Notes: a model not told the origin generated them from the letters alone. A DNA stretch of 64,000 nucleotides from an uncultured Nocardioides sp. (GCF_947488025.1 NZ_CANKYS010000001.1:1-64000); one strand, 5' to 3'; shown: positions 26,938-34,871, numbered from the stretch's first letter. Numbers and translations: made by a program.

Positions 26938-27744
26938 TCAGTGGCCGCGGAACTGCGGCGCCCGCTTGTCCTTCGCGGCCGCGATGCCCTCCTGCAGGTC
27001 GGCGGTCGCGAGCGTCATCGGCTGGGCGAGGGCCTCCCACTGGAGCGCGGACTCGAAGTCGGCGTGGCCACCGTCGGCGAGCGCCACCTTGGTCAGCCGC
27101 GCCGCGATCGGCGCGGTGGCGGCGATGCCCGCGGCCGTCTCGAGCACCTCGTCGAGGAACGCCTCGGGACCGATGACACGGGAGACGAGACCGAGCCGCA
27201 GCGCCTCCTCGGCCTCCACGACGCGGCCGGTGAGCAGCAGGTCGCGCGCGTGGGCGGGGCCGACCACGTCGGGCAGCAGCCACGTGCCGGCCATCCCGGC
27301 GTGCATGCCGAGCTTGTTGAAGGGCACACCCATCTTGGCGCCGGCCGCGGCGTAGCGGATGTCGCAGGCGAGCGCGAGGCACAGCCCGGCCCCGATGGCG
27401 GCGCCGTTGACAGCGGCGATGGTGGGCACCTCGAGGCGCCGGATCGACAGCCAGGCGCGGTAGAACGGCAGCATCCGTGAGCGCAGGTGGTCGACGGTGG
27501 CGTCGGGCTCGCTGGCGATCCACGAGGTGTTGCCGCCGGAGCAGAAGGCGCTGCCCTCCCCCGTCACGACGACCGCGCGCACGGACCGGTCGGCGGCGAG
27601 ATCGTCGATGGTCGCGACCCACGACGAGGTCATCTCGTCGCTCATCGCGTTGCGCATCGCGGGGTTGTCGAGGGTCAGCAGGACGACCCCCTCGGAGGGG
27701 CGCTCGAGGCGCAGGTGGGAACGGTCCGCAGAGGTGTCTGGCAT
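26938..27744 (-). CDS. enoyl-CoA hydratase/isomerase family protein
   Basis: 268 residues of the crotonase superfamily. Oxyanion-hole segments are visible: AFCSGGNTS (first) and VNGAAIGAGLCLALACDIRYAA (second). The family stretch LLTGRVVEAEEALRLGLVSRVI follows. It probably acts on a CoA thioester in fatty-acid or amino-acid breakdown; the substrate cannot be read. ATG 27744 (MPDTSADRSHLRLERPSEG) begins the conserved domain. It stands alone, divergent from the small DUF5679 gene. Confidence 0.9.
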   Translation of the reverse strand: MPDTSADRSHLRLERPSEGVVLLTLDNPAMRNAMSDEMTSSWVATIDDLAADRSVRAVVVTGEGSAFCSGGNTSWIASEPDATVDHLRSRMLPFYRAWLSIRRLEVPTIAAVNGAAIGAGLCLALACDIRYAAAGAKMGVPFNKLGMHAGMAGTWLLPDVVGPAHARDLLLTGRVVEAEEALRLGLVSRVIGPEAFLDEVLETAAGIAATAPIAARLTKVALADGGHADFESALQWEALAQPMTLATADLQEGIAAAKDKRAPQFRGH

Positions 27745-27936
27745 GGCCCGAGGGTACTGAGCCGGCTGAGCGTGGAGGGACCCGGTTTCACGCTCAGCGC
27801 GTGTGGTGCGTGAGCGTGGCCCACGCGTGGCGTAGGGTCGCTGACGGAGCGCTGGCAACCGCCAGCTCACCCCGGCGGGCTTCCCCGAGAGACTTCCCCG
27901 CCGCGACGACCAAGGAAAACAAGCAAGGAGGCCGTC

Positions 27937-28095
27937 ATGGCGGAGACCTGGAGCGGTGAGTTCTACTGCGTCAAGTGCAAGGAGAAGCGCGAGGCGGAGG
28001 GCGAGATCAAGGTCAACGACAAGGGCACCAAGATGGCCAAGGGCGTCTGCCCGGTCTGCGGCACCAACCTGAACCGCATCCTCGGCAAGGCCTGA
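27937..28095 (+). CDS. DUF5679 zinc-ribbon microprotein
   Basis: 52 residues starting MAETWSGEFYCVKCKEKREAE. Two CxxC pairs (YCVKCK and CPVCGTN) make a zinc ribbon, with the basic core KGTKMAKGV between them, as in the DUF5679 family of actinobacteria. A strong AAGGAGG ribosome site precedes ATG 27937. Function unknown; nucleic-acid or protein binding is plausible for a lone zinc ribbon. A strong terminator follows. Confidence 0.85.
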   Translation: MAETWSGEFYCVKCKEKREAEGEIKVNDKGTKMAKGVCPVCGTNLNRILGKA

Positions 28096-28116
28096 GCCTC
28101 AGCTCTTGAGCTCATC

Positions 28117-28149
28117 GCAGCGGCGCCGCCCCGCGGGCGGCGCCGCTGC
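28117..28149 (+). terminator. terminator of the DUF5679 gene
   Basis: A 14-bp perfect stem GCAGCGGCGCCGCC (28117-28130) and GGCGGCGCCGCTGC (28136-28149) with a 5-nt loop, 21 nt after the stop codon. There is no T-tract. Confidence 0.8.
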
Positions 28150-28187
28150 TGCATGTCCGGGGGCACGTCCGACGGCCGGGATGGCCT

Positions 28188-28760
28188 GTGGACGACGGCC
28201 CGCACCGCACTGGGCCGTGGCACGGTCGTGGAGTGCCTGCCCGCCCCGCCCCGTCGCCGTACGCCGCCGGCGTCCGCGCACAGCTCGACTGCCCTGACGC
28301 GTGGGCCGGCGCCGTCCTCGCGGCGCTGGCCGCCGCCGGTGTCGTCGTCGACCCGACTGCTCCGGTCGGCATCGCCGTGGCCCCCGGGCGACTGGTCTCG
28401 CCGGTCGTCGACGCCTGGTGCGTCGACTCGCTGCCCCACGTGCTGGTGGGCGTCCAGCCCTACGCCGTCGAGGTCGGCCCGTGGGTCGCCCCCGGTGTCG
28501 GGCCCTGCGCGCGGTGCGTGGCGGCCGGCGTGCTCGACGAGGGTGGCCCGGCCCCCGCGGGCGCGGTGCCCCGCCCGCTGCTGGCGCTGGCCGCCGGTGC
28601 GGTCGCCCGGGACCTCGGCGCGTGGTCGCGGGGCGAGCTGCCGCACACGTGGCTCACGTCGTGGCGCGTCGACCACGATCCGCTCCCCGCCGCACGGCGC
28701 TGGGAGCGTCATCCCTACTGCGGGTGCGCCTGGTTCGAGACCGCGACCGACACGGGCTGA
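28188..28760 (+). CDS. cyclodehydratase-like (TOMM ThiF/E1-like fragment) protein
   Basis: 190 residues. The stretch VGPWVAPGVGPCARCVAAG, followed by SWRVDHDP and HPYCGCAW, resembles the substrate-presenting half of ThiF-like cyclodehydratases of thiazole/oxazole peptide systems (usual pattern VGPLVxPGxTPCLRC). Cys pairs CARC and CGC could bind zinc. No YcaO protein or precursor peptide is nearby, so it is unlikely to make a peptide antibiotic here. Lone copies near whiB7 and uvrD2 occur in actinobacteria to my knowledge, function unknown. GTG 28188 is the longest start; GTG 28233 (VPARPAPSPY) fits the conserved part better. Confidence 0.55.
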   Translation: MDDGPHRTGPWHGRGVPARPAPSPYAAGVRAQLDCPDAWAGAVLAALAAAGVVVDPTAPVGIAVAPGRLVSPVVDAWCVDSLPHVLVGVQPYAVEVGPWVAPGVGPCARCVAAGVLDEGGPAPAGAVPRPLLALAAGAVARDLGAWSRGELPHTWLTSWRVDHDPLPAARRWERHPYCGCAWFETATDTG

Positions 28761-28773
28761 GCCCGGCCGGCCC

Positions 28774-28941
28774 TCACCACCACTCGCTGTCGAGCTTGCT
28801 CTCCATCGCGCGCAGGTGGGTGCGGGAGCAGGTGTCGCAAAAGGCGCGCCGACGGCCGTTCTCGACCGCGGTCGTCCACGTGAGGGTCTCCCCCTCCGGA
28901 GCCTGGGTGCCGCAGAAGTCGCACGTCACGAGGTCGCTCAC
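28774..28941 (-). CDS. small zinc-ribbon protein
   Basis: 55 residues read from GTG 28941: VSDLVTCDFCGTQAPEGETL, then an acidic/basic middle and AFCDTCSRTHLRAMES, ending DSEWW. Two CxxC pairs (CDFC, CDTC) form a likely zinc ribbon. The frame is too short to stand out by length, but the motif and composition look coding. It faces the cyclodehydratase-like gene tail to tail, with 13 nt between their stops. Function unknown. Confidence 0.65.
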   Translation of the reverse strand: MSDLVTCDFCGTQAPEGETLTWTTAVENGRRRAFCDTCSRTHLRAMESKLDSEWW

Positions 28942-28987
28942 GTCTCGAGGTTACCCCGGCCCGCGCCGCGCGAGCTGGGCAGAAAAG

Positions 28988-29032
28988 CAGTGAGCCGGTA
29001 CGTCGTCACGGTGACGACGTACCGGCTCACTG
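28988..29032. terminator. 45-nt perfect palindrome, terminator
   Basis: 22-bp arms (beginning CAGTGAGCCGGTACGTCGTC) meet almost without a loop at 29010. It lies between two minus-strand genes, 61 nt past the stop of the 64-aa gene (29094) and 47 nt upstream of the zinc-ribbon start. It probably ends whiB7-cluster transcription. The length and perfection exceed what termination needs. Confidence 0.65.
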
Positions 29033-29093
29033 GGTGTGCTCACCCGCGATCAGGGCGAGATCCTCTCCTCGGCCAGGTCGGCCTCGGACCACG

Positions 29094-29288
29094 TCAGATC
29101 GCGCGAGCGAGGGCGAGACGCGCCTGCTGCGCGGCCTGCTCGGCCTTGCGGCTCATACGACGGGCCCGGGCCAGCTGGTGGCCGCGCCGCAGTTCTTGCG
29201 CCTCTCCCAGGCGCGCGGTCATTTGCGCGCGTGCGAGTTCTTCATGCATGAGATTCATGTCGTTGCGTCCATTTCGGTAGGTCTTCAT
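29094..29288 (-). CDS. 64-aa basic helical protein downstream of whiB7
   Basis: 64 residues from ATG 29288 (MKTYRNGRNDMNLMHEEL). It is almost entirely predicted helix, rich in Arg, Ala, Gln and Leu (RRGHQLARARRMSRKAEQAAQQARLALARA), and positively charged. It starts 47 nt after the whiB7 stop and shares its strand, so it is probably in the whiB7 transcript. No family recognised. The composition would suit nucleic-acid or ribosome binding, but that is a guess. Confidence 0.6.
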   Translation of the reverse strand: MKTYRNGRNDMNLMHEELARAQMTARLGEAQELRRGHQLARARRMSRKAEQAAQQARLALARAI

Positions 29289-29335
29289 CAGTGGTGGTTC
29301 CTTGTGGTTCCTCGGAGGTGGTGGAGCGGTGGCGC

Positions 29336-29716
29336 CTACGCGGCGGCCCCGTCCTTCTGGTTCTGGCCGGCCTGAGCGGCGACCTGTTCGGACTTGCGGG
29401 GCCGGCCTCGCGGCCGCTTGCGCGGGATCACCACGCCCTGGAGGAAGAGCTCGCCTCCCCAGACGCCCCACGGCTCACGCCGTTCGAGGGCTCCGTCGAG
29501 GCACAGCGCCTGCACGGGGCAGTCGATGCAGAGGGCCTTGGCCTGCTCCACGTCCGCGGGGGACTCGGCAAACCACAGCTCTGCGTCGTTGACGCGGCAG
29601 GGCAGCAACTCCTCATCCACTCCGGCAGCTGCGTCGTGCAGGGCTCCGAGCGGGGCCTGGGGCTCCGCCTGGGTCATGTCGGCAGCTCGGTTGCGGTCGA
29701 GAACGCTGATGGTCAT
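29336..29716 (-). CDS. whiB7: WhiB7 transcriptional activator of antibiotic resistance
   Basis: 126 residues. WhiB7 holds a [4Fe-4S] cluster, binds the primary sigma factor and, through a C-terminal AT-hook, AT-rich DNA just upstream of -35 boxes, switching on intrinsic antibiotic-resistance genes. The four cluster cysteines are C40, C63, C66 and C72. The GVWGG turn is at 84-88 and the AT-hook RGRPRK at 103-108, which separates WhiB7 from other Wbl proteins. ATG 29716 has a perfect AAGGAGGTGA ribosome site. A long leader with its own reading frame and attenuator lies upstream. The ABC-F gene at 15214 would be a natural target, but this is inference. Confidence 0.95.
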   Translation of the reverse strand: MTISVLDRNRAADMTQAEPQAPLGALHDAAAGVDEELLPCRVNDAELWFAESPADVEQAKALCIDCPVQALCLDGALERREPWGVWGGELFLQGVVIPRKRPRGRPRKSEQVAAQAGQNQKDGAAA

Positions 29717-29774
29717 GTGTTCACCTCCTTCTCGTTGACCTGATCGCGGTGGGTGACTCATGGGGACGTCACTG

Positions 29775-29820
29775 GGACAAACAGAAAGGCCGCGGATCCC
29801 GGGTGTCGGGTTCCGCGGCC
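29775..29820 (-). terminator. attenuator hairpin in the whiB7 leader
   Basis: GGCCGCGGA (29788-29796) pairs with TCCGCGGCC (29812-29820), and inner CCC with GGG. On the minus strand the stem is followed by TTTCTGTTTGTCCC (29787-29774), a T-rich tract. It stands 59 nt before the whiB7 ribosome-site region and 25 nt after the leader reading frame ends. This matches the known design of whiB7 leaders, where premature termination is relieved when translation of the upstream frame is disturbed. Confidence 0.75.
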
Positions 29821-29844
29821 TGGAGGCTGCCGATGCGAGTTCTC

Positions 29845-30039
29845 TCAACTCGTCGGTGGACTCCAGGCTGGAAGACCCGGGAAGACGCCCTTGACGCGCT
29901 CGATGGACACAGCGGTCCCCTGGAGCGCAGCTGCACCATCGACACCGAGGACGCGCACATCAGTGGCGCAGCGGTGGCCGGCAGCGGGCATGCCGAAGGA
30001 CGGCGTCCAAGCCGTCATCGTCATCGTGTAGTTCTCCAT
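29845..30039 (-). CDS. upstream reading frame in the whiB7 leader (64 aa)
   Basis: ATG 30039 (MENYTMTMTAWTPSFGMPAA) has a strong AAGGAGGTGG ribosome site with 6-nt spacing, and the frame runs to 29845, 25 nt before the attenuator hairpin. whiB7 genes of other actinobacteria have a regulatory upstream frame in the same place. The sequence of such peptides is poorly conserved, so this assignment rests on position, ribosome site and the following attenuator. It is likely a sensor of ribosome function and not a working protein. Confidence 0.65.
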   Translation of the reverse strand: MENYTMTMTAWTPSFGMPAAGHRCATDVRVLGVDGAAALQGTAVSIERVKGVFPGLPAWSPPTS

Positions 30040-30114
30040 GGGGGCCACCTCCTTCGGGGCGTCGGGCGCGGATCGTTGTCAGCGATCCCATGCGCGGGTT
30101 GTTGTGCAGGGAAC

Positions 30115-30152
30115 GTTAGACCCCTCACATCGTCAGGGGCAAACCATTTAAT
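30115..30152 (-). promoter_or_regulatory. whiB7 promoter with AT-rich WhiB7 site
   Basis: On the minus strand an AT-rich ATTAAATGG (30152-30144) immediately precedes TTTGCC (30143-30138, -35). After exactly 17 nt comes TCTAAC (30120-30115, -10). AT-rich DNA touching the -35 box is the recognised signature of WhiB7-autoregulated promoters. The predicted leader is about 390 nt long. A small stem GATCG/CGATC at 30071-30087 lies near its 5' end. Confidence 0.7.
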
Positions 30153-30206
30153 GGGTATTACCGAGATTTCTTTTCGGCGTCCGTCCGGACGCCTCGCCGG
30201 GCCCGG

Positions 30207-32333
30207 TCAGGGGCTTGCCCCGGCCACCAGCGCGAGCACCTCGTCGCCGTACTTGGCGATCTTGCTCGGGCCGACGCCGCTGATCGCGCGCAGCCCCTTC
30301 TCGTCGGTGGGGACGTGCTCGGCGATGAGCTGAAGGGTCGCGTCGGTGAAGATGACGAACGCCGGCACGCTGTCCTCCGCGGAGCGGGCGAGGCGCCACT
30401 CGCGCAGCCGCTCGAAGAGCGCCTCGTCGTAGGAGGCCGGGCAGTCGGCGCAGCGACCGGTCTTCTTCTCCACCGACGTCGACAACGCCTTGCCGCACTC
30501 GCGGCAGTGCATCGCGGCGCGGTTGCGCCGGGTGCGCTCGCGGCGCTGCACGGACACGCCGGGCACGCCGTCGAGCAGCGGCGCGAGGAACGGCGAGCTG
30601 CCGCGGGTGGACCGGCCGCCCGGCTCCCGCGCGGTCGCCCACGACACGCTCAGCTCGTCGCGGGCGCGGGTCATCGCGACGTAGAGGAGGCGGCGCTCCT
30701 CCTCGATCTCGGCGGGCGTCTGCGCCTGCGAGATCGGCATCATCTTGTCGTGCATACCGGCCACGAAGACGGCGTCCCACTCCAGACCCTTGGCCGAGTG
30801 GATGGTCGCCAGGGTGACGGCGTCGGCCACCGGCGCGTGCTGTTCGCTGGCCCGGCGGTCGAGGTCGTCGACGAAGTCGCCGACACCCGCCTCGGGGCGC
30901 TCGCGGCCGAAGTCGGCGGCGAGGTCGACCAGCGCCTGCAGGGACTCCCACCGGTTGCGGACCTCTCCCCTGCCCTCGGGGGGCTCGGTGGAGTGGCCCA
31001 TCTGCGACAGCACGGCCACGACGGCGTCCGACACCGGGCCCGACGCCTCGCCCGAGCGCGCGGCGCCCCGGACGAGGGTGATCGCCTGCCGCACCTCGGG
31101 GCGGTCGAAGAACCGCGCCGCACCGCGTACGACGTAGGGGAGGCCGCGAGCCGCCAGGGCCTCCTCGAAGCGCTCGGACTGCGCGTTGATGCGCAGCAGG
31201 ACGGCCATCCGGCTGGCGGGCGTGCCGGAGGCCCGCAGGGCGGCGACGCGGTCGGCGACCGCCTCGGCCTCGGCGACCTCGTCGGTGGCCTCGCGCCAGG
31301 TGATGCGGGCGCCGGACGGCCGCTGGGCGACGAGGTCGACGCCCTTGCTGGGGGTGCCCTCGAGCAGCCGGTTGGCCGCGGAGACGACCTCCGGGGTGGA
31401 CCTGTAGTTGCGGACCAGGTCGACGCTCGTGGCTGACGGGAAGCGTTGGGTGAACTCGCGGAGGTAGCGGGCGTCGGCGCCGGCGAACGAGTAGATCGTC
31501 TGGGCCGGGTCACCCACGACGCACAGCTCGTCGCGGCCGCCGAGCCACAGGTCGAGCAGGGCGTGCTGGAGGGGCGAGACGTCCTGGAACTCGTCGACGA
31601 CGAACCACTTGTACTGCCGGCGGACCTGGGCGGCCACCGCCTCGTTGTCGGCGAGGAGACCGGCACCGAACAGGAGCACGTCCTCCATGTCCATCCGGCC
31701 CTGGCCGCGCTTGACCTCCTCGTAGGCGTCGAACGCGCGCGCGACCACCTCGGGGTCGAGGCCCGACACGGTGCGGCCGCGGGTGCGGGCGATCGCGGCA
31801 TAGGTGTCGGGGCTGACGTTGGAGACCTTGGACCACTCGATCTCGCTGGCGAGGTCACGCAGCGTGGCCTGGTCGACGCCGAGCCGCTGGCGGCGCGCCG
31901 CGAGGGCGAGCATGCCGAGCTTGGACTCGACGAGCTCGGGGAGCTCGCGCTGGTGCACGCGTGGCCAGAAGAAGCGCAGCTGGCGCAGCGCGGCGGAGTG
32001 GAACGTGCGCGCCTGCACCCCGGGCGCCCCGAGGGCCCGCAGGCGTTCGCGCATCTCGCCGGCCGCACGGGTCGTGAAGGACAGGGCCAGCACCTCCGTC
32101 GGCGCGTAGACCCCCTGGGCGACGCCGTGCGCGATGCGGTGGGTGACCGCGCGCGTCTTGCCGGTGCCGGCGCCGGCGAGGACACGCACCGGTCCGCGCA
32201 GCGCCTCGGCGACCTGTCGCTGCTCGGGATCGAGCGCTTCGAGCAACGGAACAACTCCTGCGACGTCGTGGTTGGGACCAGTCGAGGGTGGCGACCACCC
32301 TCGCCGTTGAACCCTAGACGCCGGAGGGGACAC
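30207..32333 (-). CDS. uvrD2: UvrD2-type superfamily 1 DNA helicase
   Basis: 708 residues of the actinobacterial UvrD2 group: SF1A 3'-5' DNA helicase for repair. Walker A AGAGTGKT (53-60), Walker B VVDEFQDVSP, VVGDPAQTIYSF, NYRSTPEV, HSAKGLEWDAVFVAGM and YVAMTRARDEL are all present. The C-terminal part carries a CxxC zinc pair (CRECGK and CADC) and an HRDC domain ending AISGVGPSKIAKYGDEVLAL, the arrangement typical of UvrD2. The start is uncertain. GTG 32333 is the only in-frame start codon found before the conserved LEALDPEQRQV, and it stands 8 nt from the divergent mycoredoxin gene. Confidence 0.9.
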   Translation of the reverse strand: MSPPASRVQRRGWSPPSTGPNHDVAGVVPLLEALDPEQRQVAEALRGPVRVLAGAGTGKTRAVTHRIAHGVAQGVYAPTEVLALSFTTRAAGEMRERLRALGAPGVQARTFHSAALRQLRFFWPRVHQRELPELVESKLGMLALAARRQRLGVDQATLRDLASEIEWSKVSNVSPDTYAAIARTRGRTVSGLDPEVVARAFDAYEEVKRGQGRMDMEDVLLFGAGLLADNEAVAAQVRRQYKWFVVDEFQDVSPLQHALLDLWLGGRDELCVVGDPAQTIYSFAGADARYLREFTQRFPSATSVDLVRNYRSTPEVVSAANRLLEGTPSKGVDLVAQRPSGARITWREATDEVAEAEAVADRVAALRASGTPASRMAVLLRINAQSERFEEALAARGLPYVVRGAARFFDRPEVRQAITLVRGAARSGEASGPVSDAVVAVLSQMGHSTEPPEGRGEVRNRWESLQALVDLAADFGRERPEAGVGDFVDDLDRRASEQHAPVADAVTLATIHSAKGLEWDAVFVAGMHDKMMPISQAQTPAEIEEERRLLYVAMTRARDELSVSWATAREPGGRSTRGSSPFLAPLLDGVPGVSVQRRERTRRNRAAMHCRECGKALSTSVEKKTGRCADCPASYDEALFERLREWRLARSAEDSVPAFVIFTDATLQLIAEHVPTDEKGLRAISGVGPSKIAKYGDEVLALVAGASP

Positions 32334-32341
32334 TCCATCCC

Positions 32342-32584
32342 ATGACCTTCACCATGTTCAGCACCCCGTGGTGCGGATACTGCCACCGCCTCAAGAGCCA
32401 GCTCGACCGCGAGGGCATCGAGTTCTCGATCGTCGACATCGAGCAGGAGCCGGAGGCCGCGTTCACCGTCGAGCAGGCCAACGGTGGCAACCAGACCGTC
32501 CCGACCCTGCTCTTCTCCGACGGCAGCACGCTGACGAACCCGTCGGTGGTGCAGGTCAAGGAGAAGCTGGCCGCGCTGTCGTGA
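32342..32584 (+). CDS. mycoredoxin
   Basis: 80 residues of the glutaredoxin fold. The active site is WCGYC (Cys11, Cys14), the mycoredoxin signature, with the cis-Pro segment TVPTLLF and the C-terminal SNP-like TNPSVVQV that would contact mycothiol. It reduces mycothiol-mixed disulfides in organisms without glutathione. It is divergent from uvrD2, an order common in actinobacteria. Confidence 0.9.
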   Translation: MTFTMFSTPWCGYCHRLKSQLDREGIEFSIVDIEQEPEAAFTVEQANGGNQTVPTLLFSDGSTLTNPSVVQVKEKLAALS

Positions 32585-32627
32585 CGCTGGCGTGGAGCCG
32601 AGGCCGTCCCGGGGTTAGCCTGACGTC

Positions 32628-33080
32628 GTGTCACTGCTGAACTCGATCGACCGCGACCACGTCCTCACCGCGATGGAGACCTGGGACGCAGCGGGTGGGG
32701 CCAACTACATGCTGGTGCGCGGCGGCGTCTCGACGCACGTGCTGAGGCACCACGGCAAGGAGTACGACGCCGCGGCCATCGCCGGCATCGCCCACGGCCT
32801 CGCGACCGGGCGCACCCTCACCCCCGCCGACATCCCGGGCGGCTCGGCCGGGGCGAGCAAGCACCTCGTCCGGCTGGGCTTCGACGTCCGCGACGACTCG
32901 CCGCCGGCTCCGCAGCGGGTGCCGGGCACGCGCTCGACCACGCCTCGTGCGCCGCGGGCGACCACCCCGCGTGCGATGACCTCCCGCCCGCGGGTCGCCG
33001 CCAGCGACCGGGTCGACAAGCTGTGCCCGACCTGCTTCCTCGCGCTGCCCGCCACGGGCATCTGCGACAACTGCGCCTGA
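32628..33080 (+). CDS. hypothetical protein with C-terminal zinc ribbon
   Basis: 150 residues starting GTG 32628. The N-terminal half (SLLNSIDRDHVLTAMETWDAAGG, then HGKEYDAAAIAGIAHGLATGRTL, LVRLGFDV) resembles the N-terminal head domain of ScoMcrA-like proteins. A Thr/Pro/Arg-rich linker follows, and the C-terminus holds LCPTC and ICDNC, a likely zinc ribbon. No restriction endonuclease domain is present. Function unknown; DNA or RNA binding is plausible. The assignment of the head domain is tentative. Confidence 0.6.
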   Translation: MSLLNSIDRDHVLTAMETWDAAGGANYMLVRGGVSTHVLRHHGKEYDAAAIAGIAHGLATGRTLTPADIPGGSAGASKHLVRLGFDVRDDSPPAPQRVPGTRSTTPRAPRATTPRAMTSRPRVAASDRVDKLCPTCFLALPATGICDNCA

Positions 33081-33092
33081 CCGGCGTCGACG

Positions 33093-34019
33093 TCAGCCCC
33101 AGCCGGGGCCGTCGAGCGGGCGTCCGAACCAGGTCTCGATGAGCGACGAGGAGATCGAGATGCCGCGGGGCACGACGAGCTCCCCCGAGCGGCCGGCGGC
33201 CTCGAAGTCGCCGCGCGTCCACCACCGCGCCTCCTCGATCTCCGACCCGTCGACGTCGATGTCGGTCGTCGACGCGCGCCCGGTGAACCCCAGCATCAGG
33301 CTGGCCGGGAGCGGCCAGGGCTGGCTGCCGAAGTAGGACACCTCGCCCACCCGCACGCCGACCTCCTCGTGCACCTCACGGCGTACGGCGTCCTCGAGGG
33401 TCTCCCCCGGCTCGCAGAAGCCGGCGAGGGTGGACCAGCGTCCCGGGGGCCAGGCGGTGTTGCGGCCGAGCAGGATCGCCTCGTCGTCGCCCTCGCCGTG
33501 GGTGATCGCCATGATCACCGCCGGGTCGGTGCGGGGGAACTGGGCGCGGTCGCACTGCGTGCAGCGCAGCTCGTGACCGGCGGCGCGGCTGGCCAGGGAG
33601 CCGCCGCACCGCGGGCAGAAGCGCGTGGCGTGGTGCCACTCCGCCAGGCCGACGGCGTGCATCACCAGCGGCGCCTGCTGGGCCGTGCCGTCGGCGAGGA
33701 GGGTCAGCACCGAGCGCAGCGGCACCCACTCCTCCGCCTCGCCCGGCGCACGGTCGGGCGGCACGATGACGGCCACGTGGACCACGCCGTCGCGATCGCC
33801 CAGCAGGACGAGGGTGCCCTCGGGCGCCTCGTCGGGGCCGACCCACTGGACGGCTCCGTCGACCGGGCGGAGCCGGTTGCCGGCCACCACCAGGACACGG
33901 GTCGCCGGGTCGGACATCTGCTCGGCGAGCCACGCCTCGTCAGTGCGCCGCAGGCCCATCCGGTTGTGCGCGTGGAGGGAGAGGGCGACGTGCGGCAGGA
34001 GGCGTTCGGGACTCACCAC
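33093..34019 (-). CDS. nudC: NADH pyrophosphatase / RNA-decapping Nudix hydrolase NudC
   Basis: 308 residues. NudC cleaves NADH to NMNH and AMP, and removes NAD caps from RNA. The zinc ribbon CPRCGG and CTQC, the Nudix box GFCEPGETLEDAVR followed by REVHEEVGV, and the NudC-specific SQPWPLPASLMLGF are all visible. GTG 34019 is followed by a second GTG in frame (34016), and either could start. It is divergent from deoD across a Zur-like operator. Confidence 0.92.
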   Translation of the reverse strand: MVSPERLLPHVALSLHAHNRMGLRRTDEAWLAEQMSDPATRVLVVAGNRLRPVDGAVQWVGPDEAPEGTLVLLGDRDGVVHVAVIVPPDRAPGEAEEWVPLRSVLTLLADGTAQQAPLVMHAVGLAEWHHATRFCPRCGGSLASRAAGHELRCTQCDRAQFPRTDPAVIMAITHGEGDDEAILLGRNTAWPPGRWSTLAGFCEPGETLEDAVRREVHEEVGVRVGEVSYFGSQPWPLPASLMLGFTGRASTTDIDVDGSEIEEARWWTRGDFEAAGRSGELVVPRGISISSSLIETWFGRPLDGPGWG

Positions 34020-34042
34020 GTCAGGCTAGCGCCGTACCTCTT

Positions 34043-34079
34043 TGACAATCATTCTCATCTGTGACGTGAATGATTCTCA
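34043..34079. promoter_or_regulatory. Fur-family (Zur-like) operator
   Basis: TGACAATCATTCTCA at 34043-34057 matches the palindrome TGAnAATnATTnTCA exactly. A second, half-conserved copy ends GAATGATTCTCA at 34079. Zur of mycobacteria and Streptomyces binds boxes of this type. It lies 24 nt upstream of nudC and about 60 nt upstream of deoD. A GTCCGT microsatellite (about 34094-34112) separates it from deoD. The motif alone does not distinguish Zur from other Fur-family proteins. Confidence 0.55.
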
Positions 34080-34139
34080 TGCTCACTGCGGCGTCCGTGT
34101 CCGTGTCCGTGTCCAGCCCTTGTCCCTAGGCTGGGCGCC

Positions 34140-34850
34140 GTGAGCACCCACATCGGCGCCCAGCCCGGCGACATCGCCCCCACCGTCCTGCTGCCCGGCG
34201 ATCCCCTGCGGGCCAGGTGGATCGCCGAGACGTTCCTCGACGACGCGCGCTGCTACAGCGAGGTGCGCGGGATGTACGGCTTCACCGGCACGTGGAACGG
34301 CCACCCGGTCTCCGTGCAGGGCTCCGGGATGGGCCAGCCGTCGATGTCGATCTACGTGCACGAGCTCTTCAACGAGTACGACGTGCAGTCCATCGTCCGC
34401 GTCGGCTCGTGCGGCGCCGTCACCGACCGCGTCGGGGTGCGTGACGTCGTCATCGCCTCCGGTGCGTGCACCGACTCCTCGATGAACCGCATCGCCTTCC
34501 ACGGCATCGACTACGCGCCGGTCGCCGACTTCGGCCTGCTGCGCGGCGCGGTCGAGGCCGCCGAGGCCCGCGAGGGCGGCTCGCCCTTCCACGTCGGCCT
34601 GATCTTCTCCAGCGACTCGTTCTACGCGGCCCGCCCCGAGCTGCTCGGCGAGATCGTGAAGTACGGCGTCCTGGCCGTCGAGATGGAGGCCAGCGCGCTC
34701 TACACCCTCGCCGCCAAGCACGGCCGCCGCGCGCTCGCGATCTGCACGGTCTCCGACCACATCGTCACCGGTGAGGAGACCACCTCCCAGGAGCGCGAGC
34801 AGACCTTCGGCGAGATGGTCGAGATCGCGCTGACCGCCGCCCTCCGCTGA
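34140..34850 (+). CDS. deoD: purine-nucleoside phosphorylase, DeoD type
   Basis: 236 residues of the hexameric nucleoside phosphorylase family, which splits purine (deoxy)nucleosides with phosphate into base and pentose-1-phosphate. Motifs in order: [16 protein letters not shown] (phosphate), [39 protein letters not shown] (ribose/base) and SDHIVTGEE, which contains the catalytic Asp. GTG 34140 starts at the conserved N-terminus ([19 protein letters not shown]). A relaxed-specificity relative cannot be excluded. It is followed by a palindrome array. Confidence 0.92.
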   Translation: MSTHIGAQPGDIAPTVLLPGDPLRARWIAETFLDDARCYSEVRGMYGFTGTWNGHPVSVQGSGMGQPSMSIYVHELFNEYDVQSIVRVGSCGAVTDRVGVRDVVIASGACTDSSMNRIAFHGIDYAPVADFGLLRGAVEAAEAREGGSPFHVGLIFSSDSFYAARPELLGEIVKYGVLAVEMEASALYTLAAKHGRRALAICTVSDHIVTGEETTSQEREQTFGEMVEIALTAALR

Positions 34851-34871
34851 CGGCGTACGACGCTCCCGCGG

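Noticed and set aside
34092..34113. GTCCGT microsatellite as a coding or regulatory element
   Set aside because: Three to four short units in the deoD upstream region; too short to interpret.
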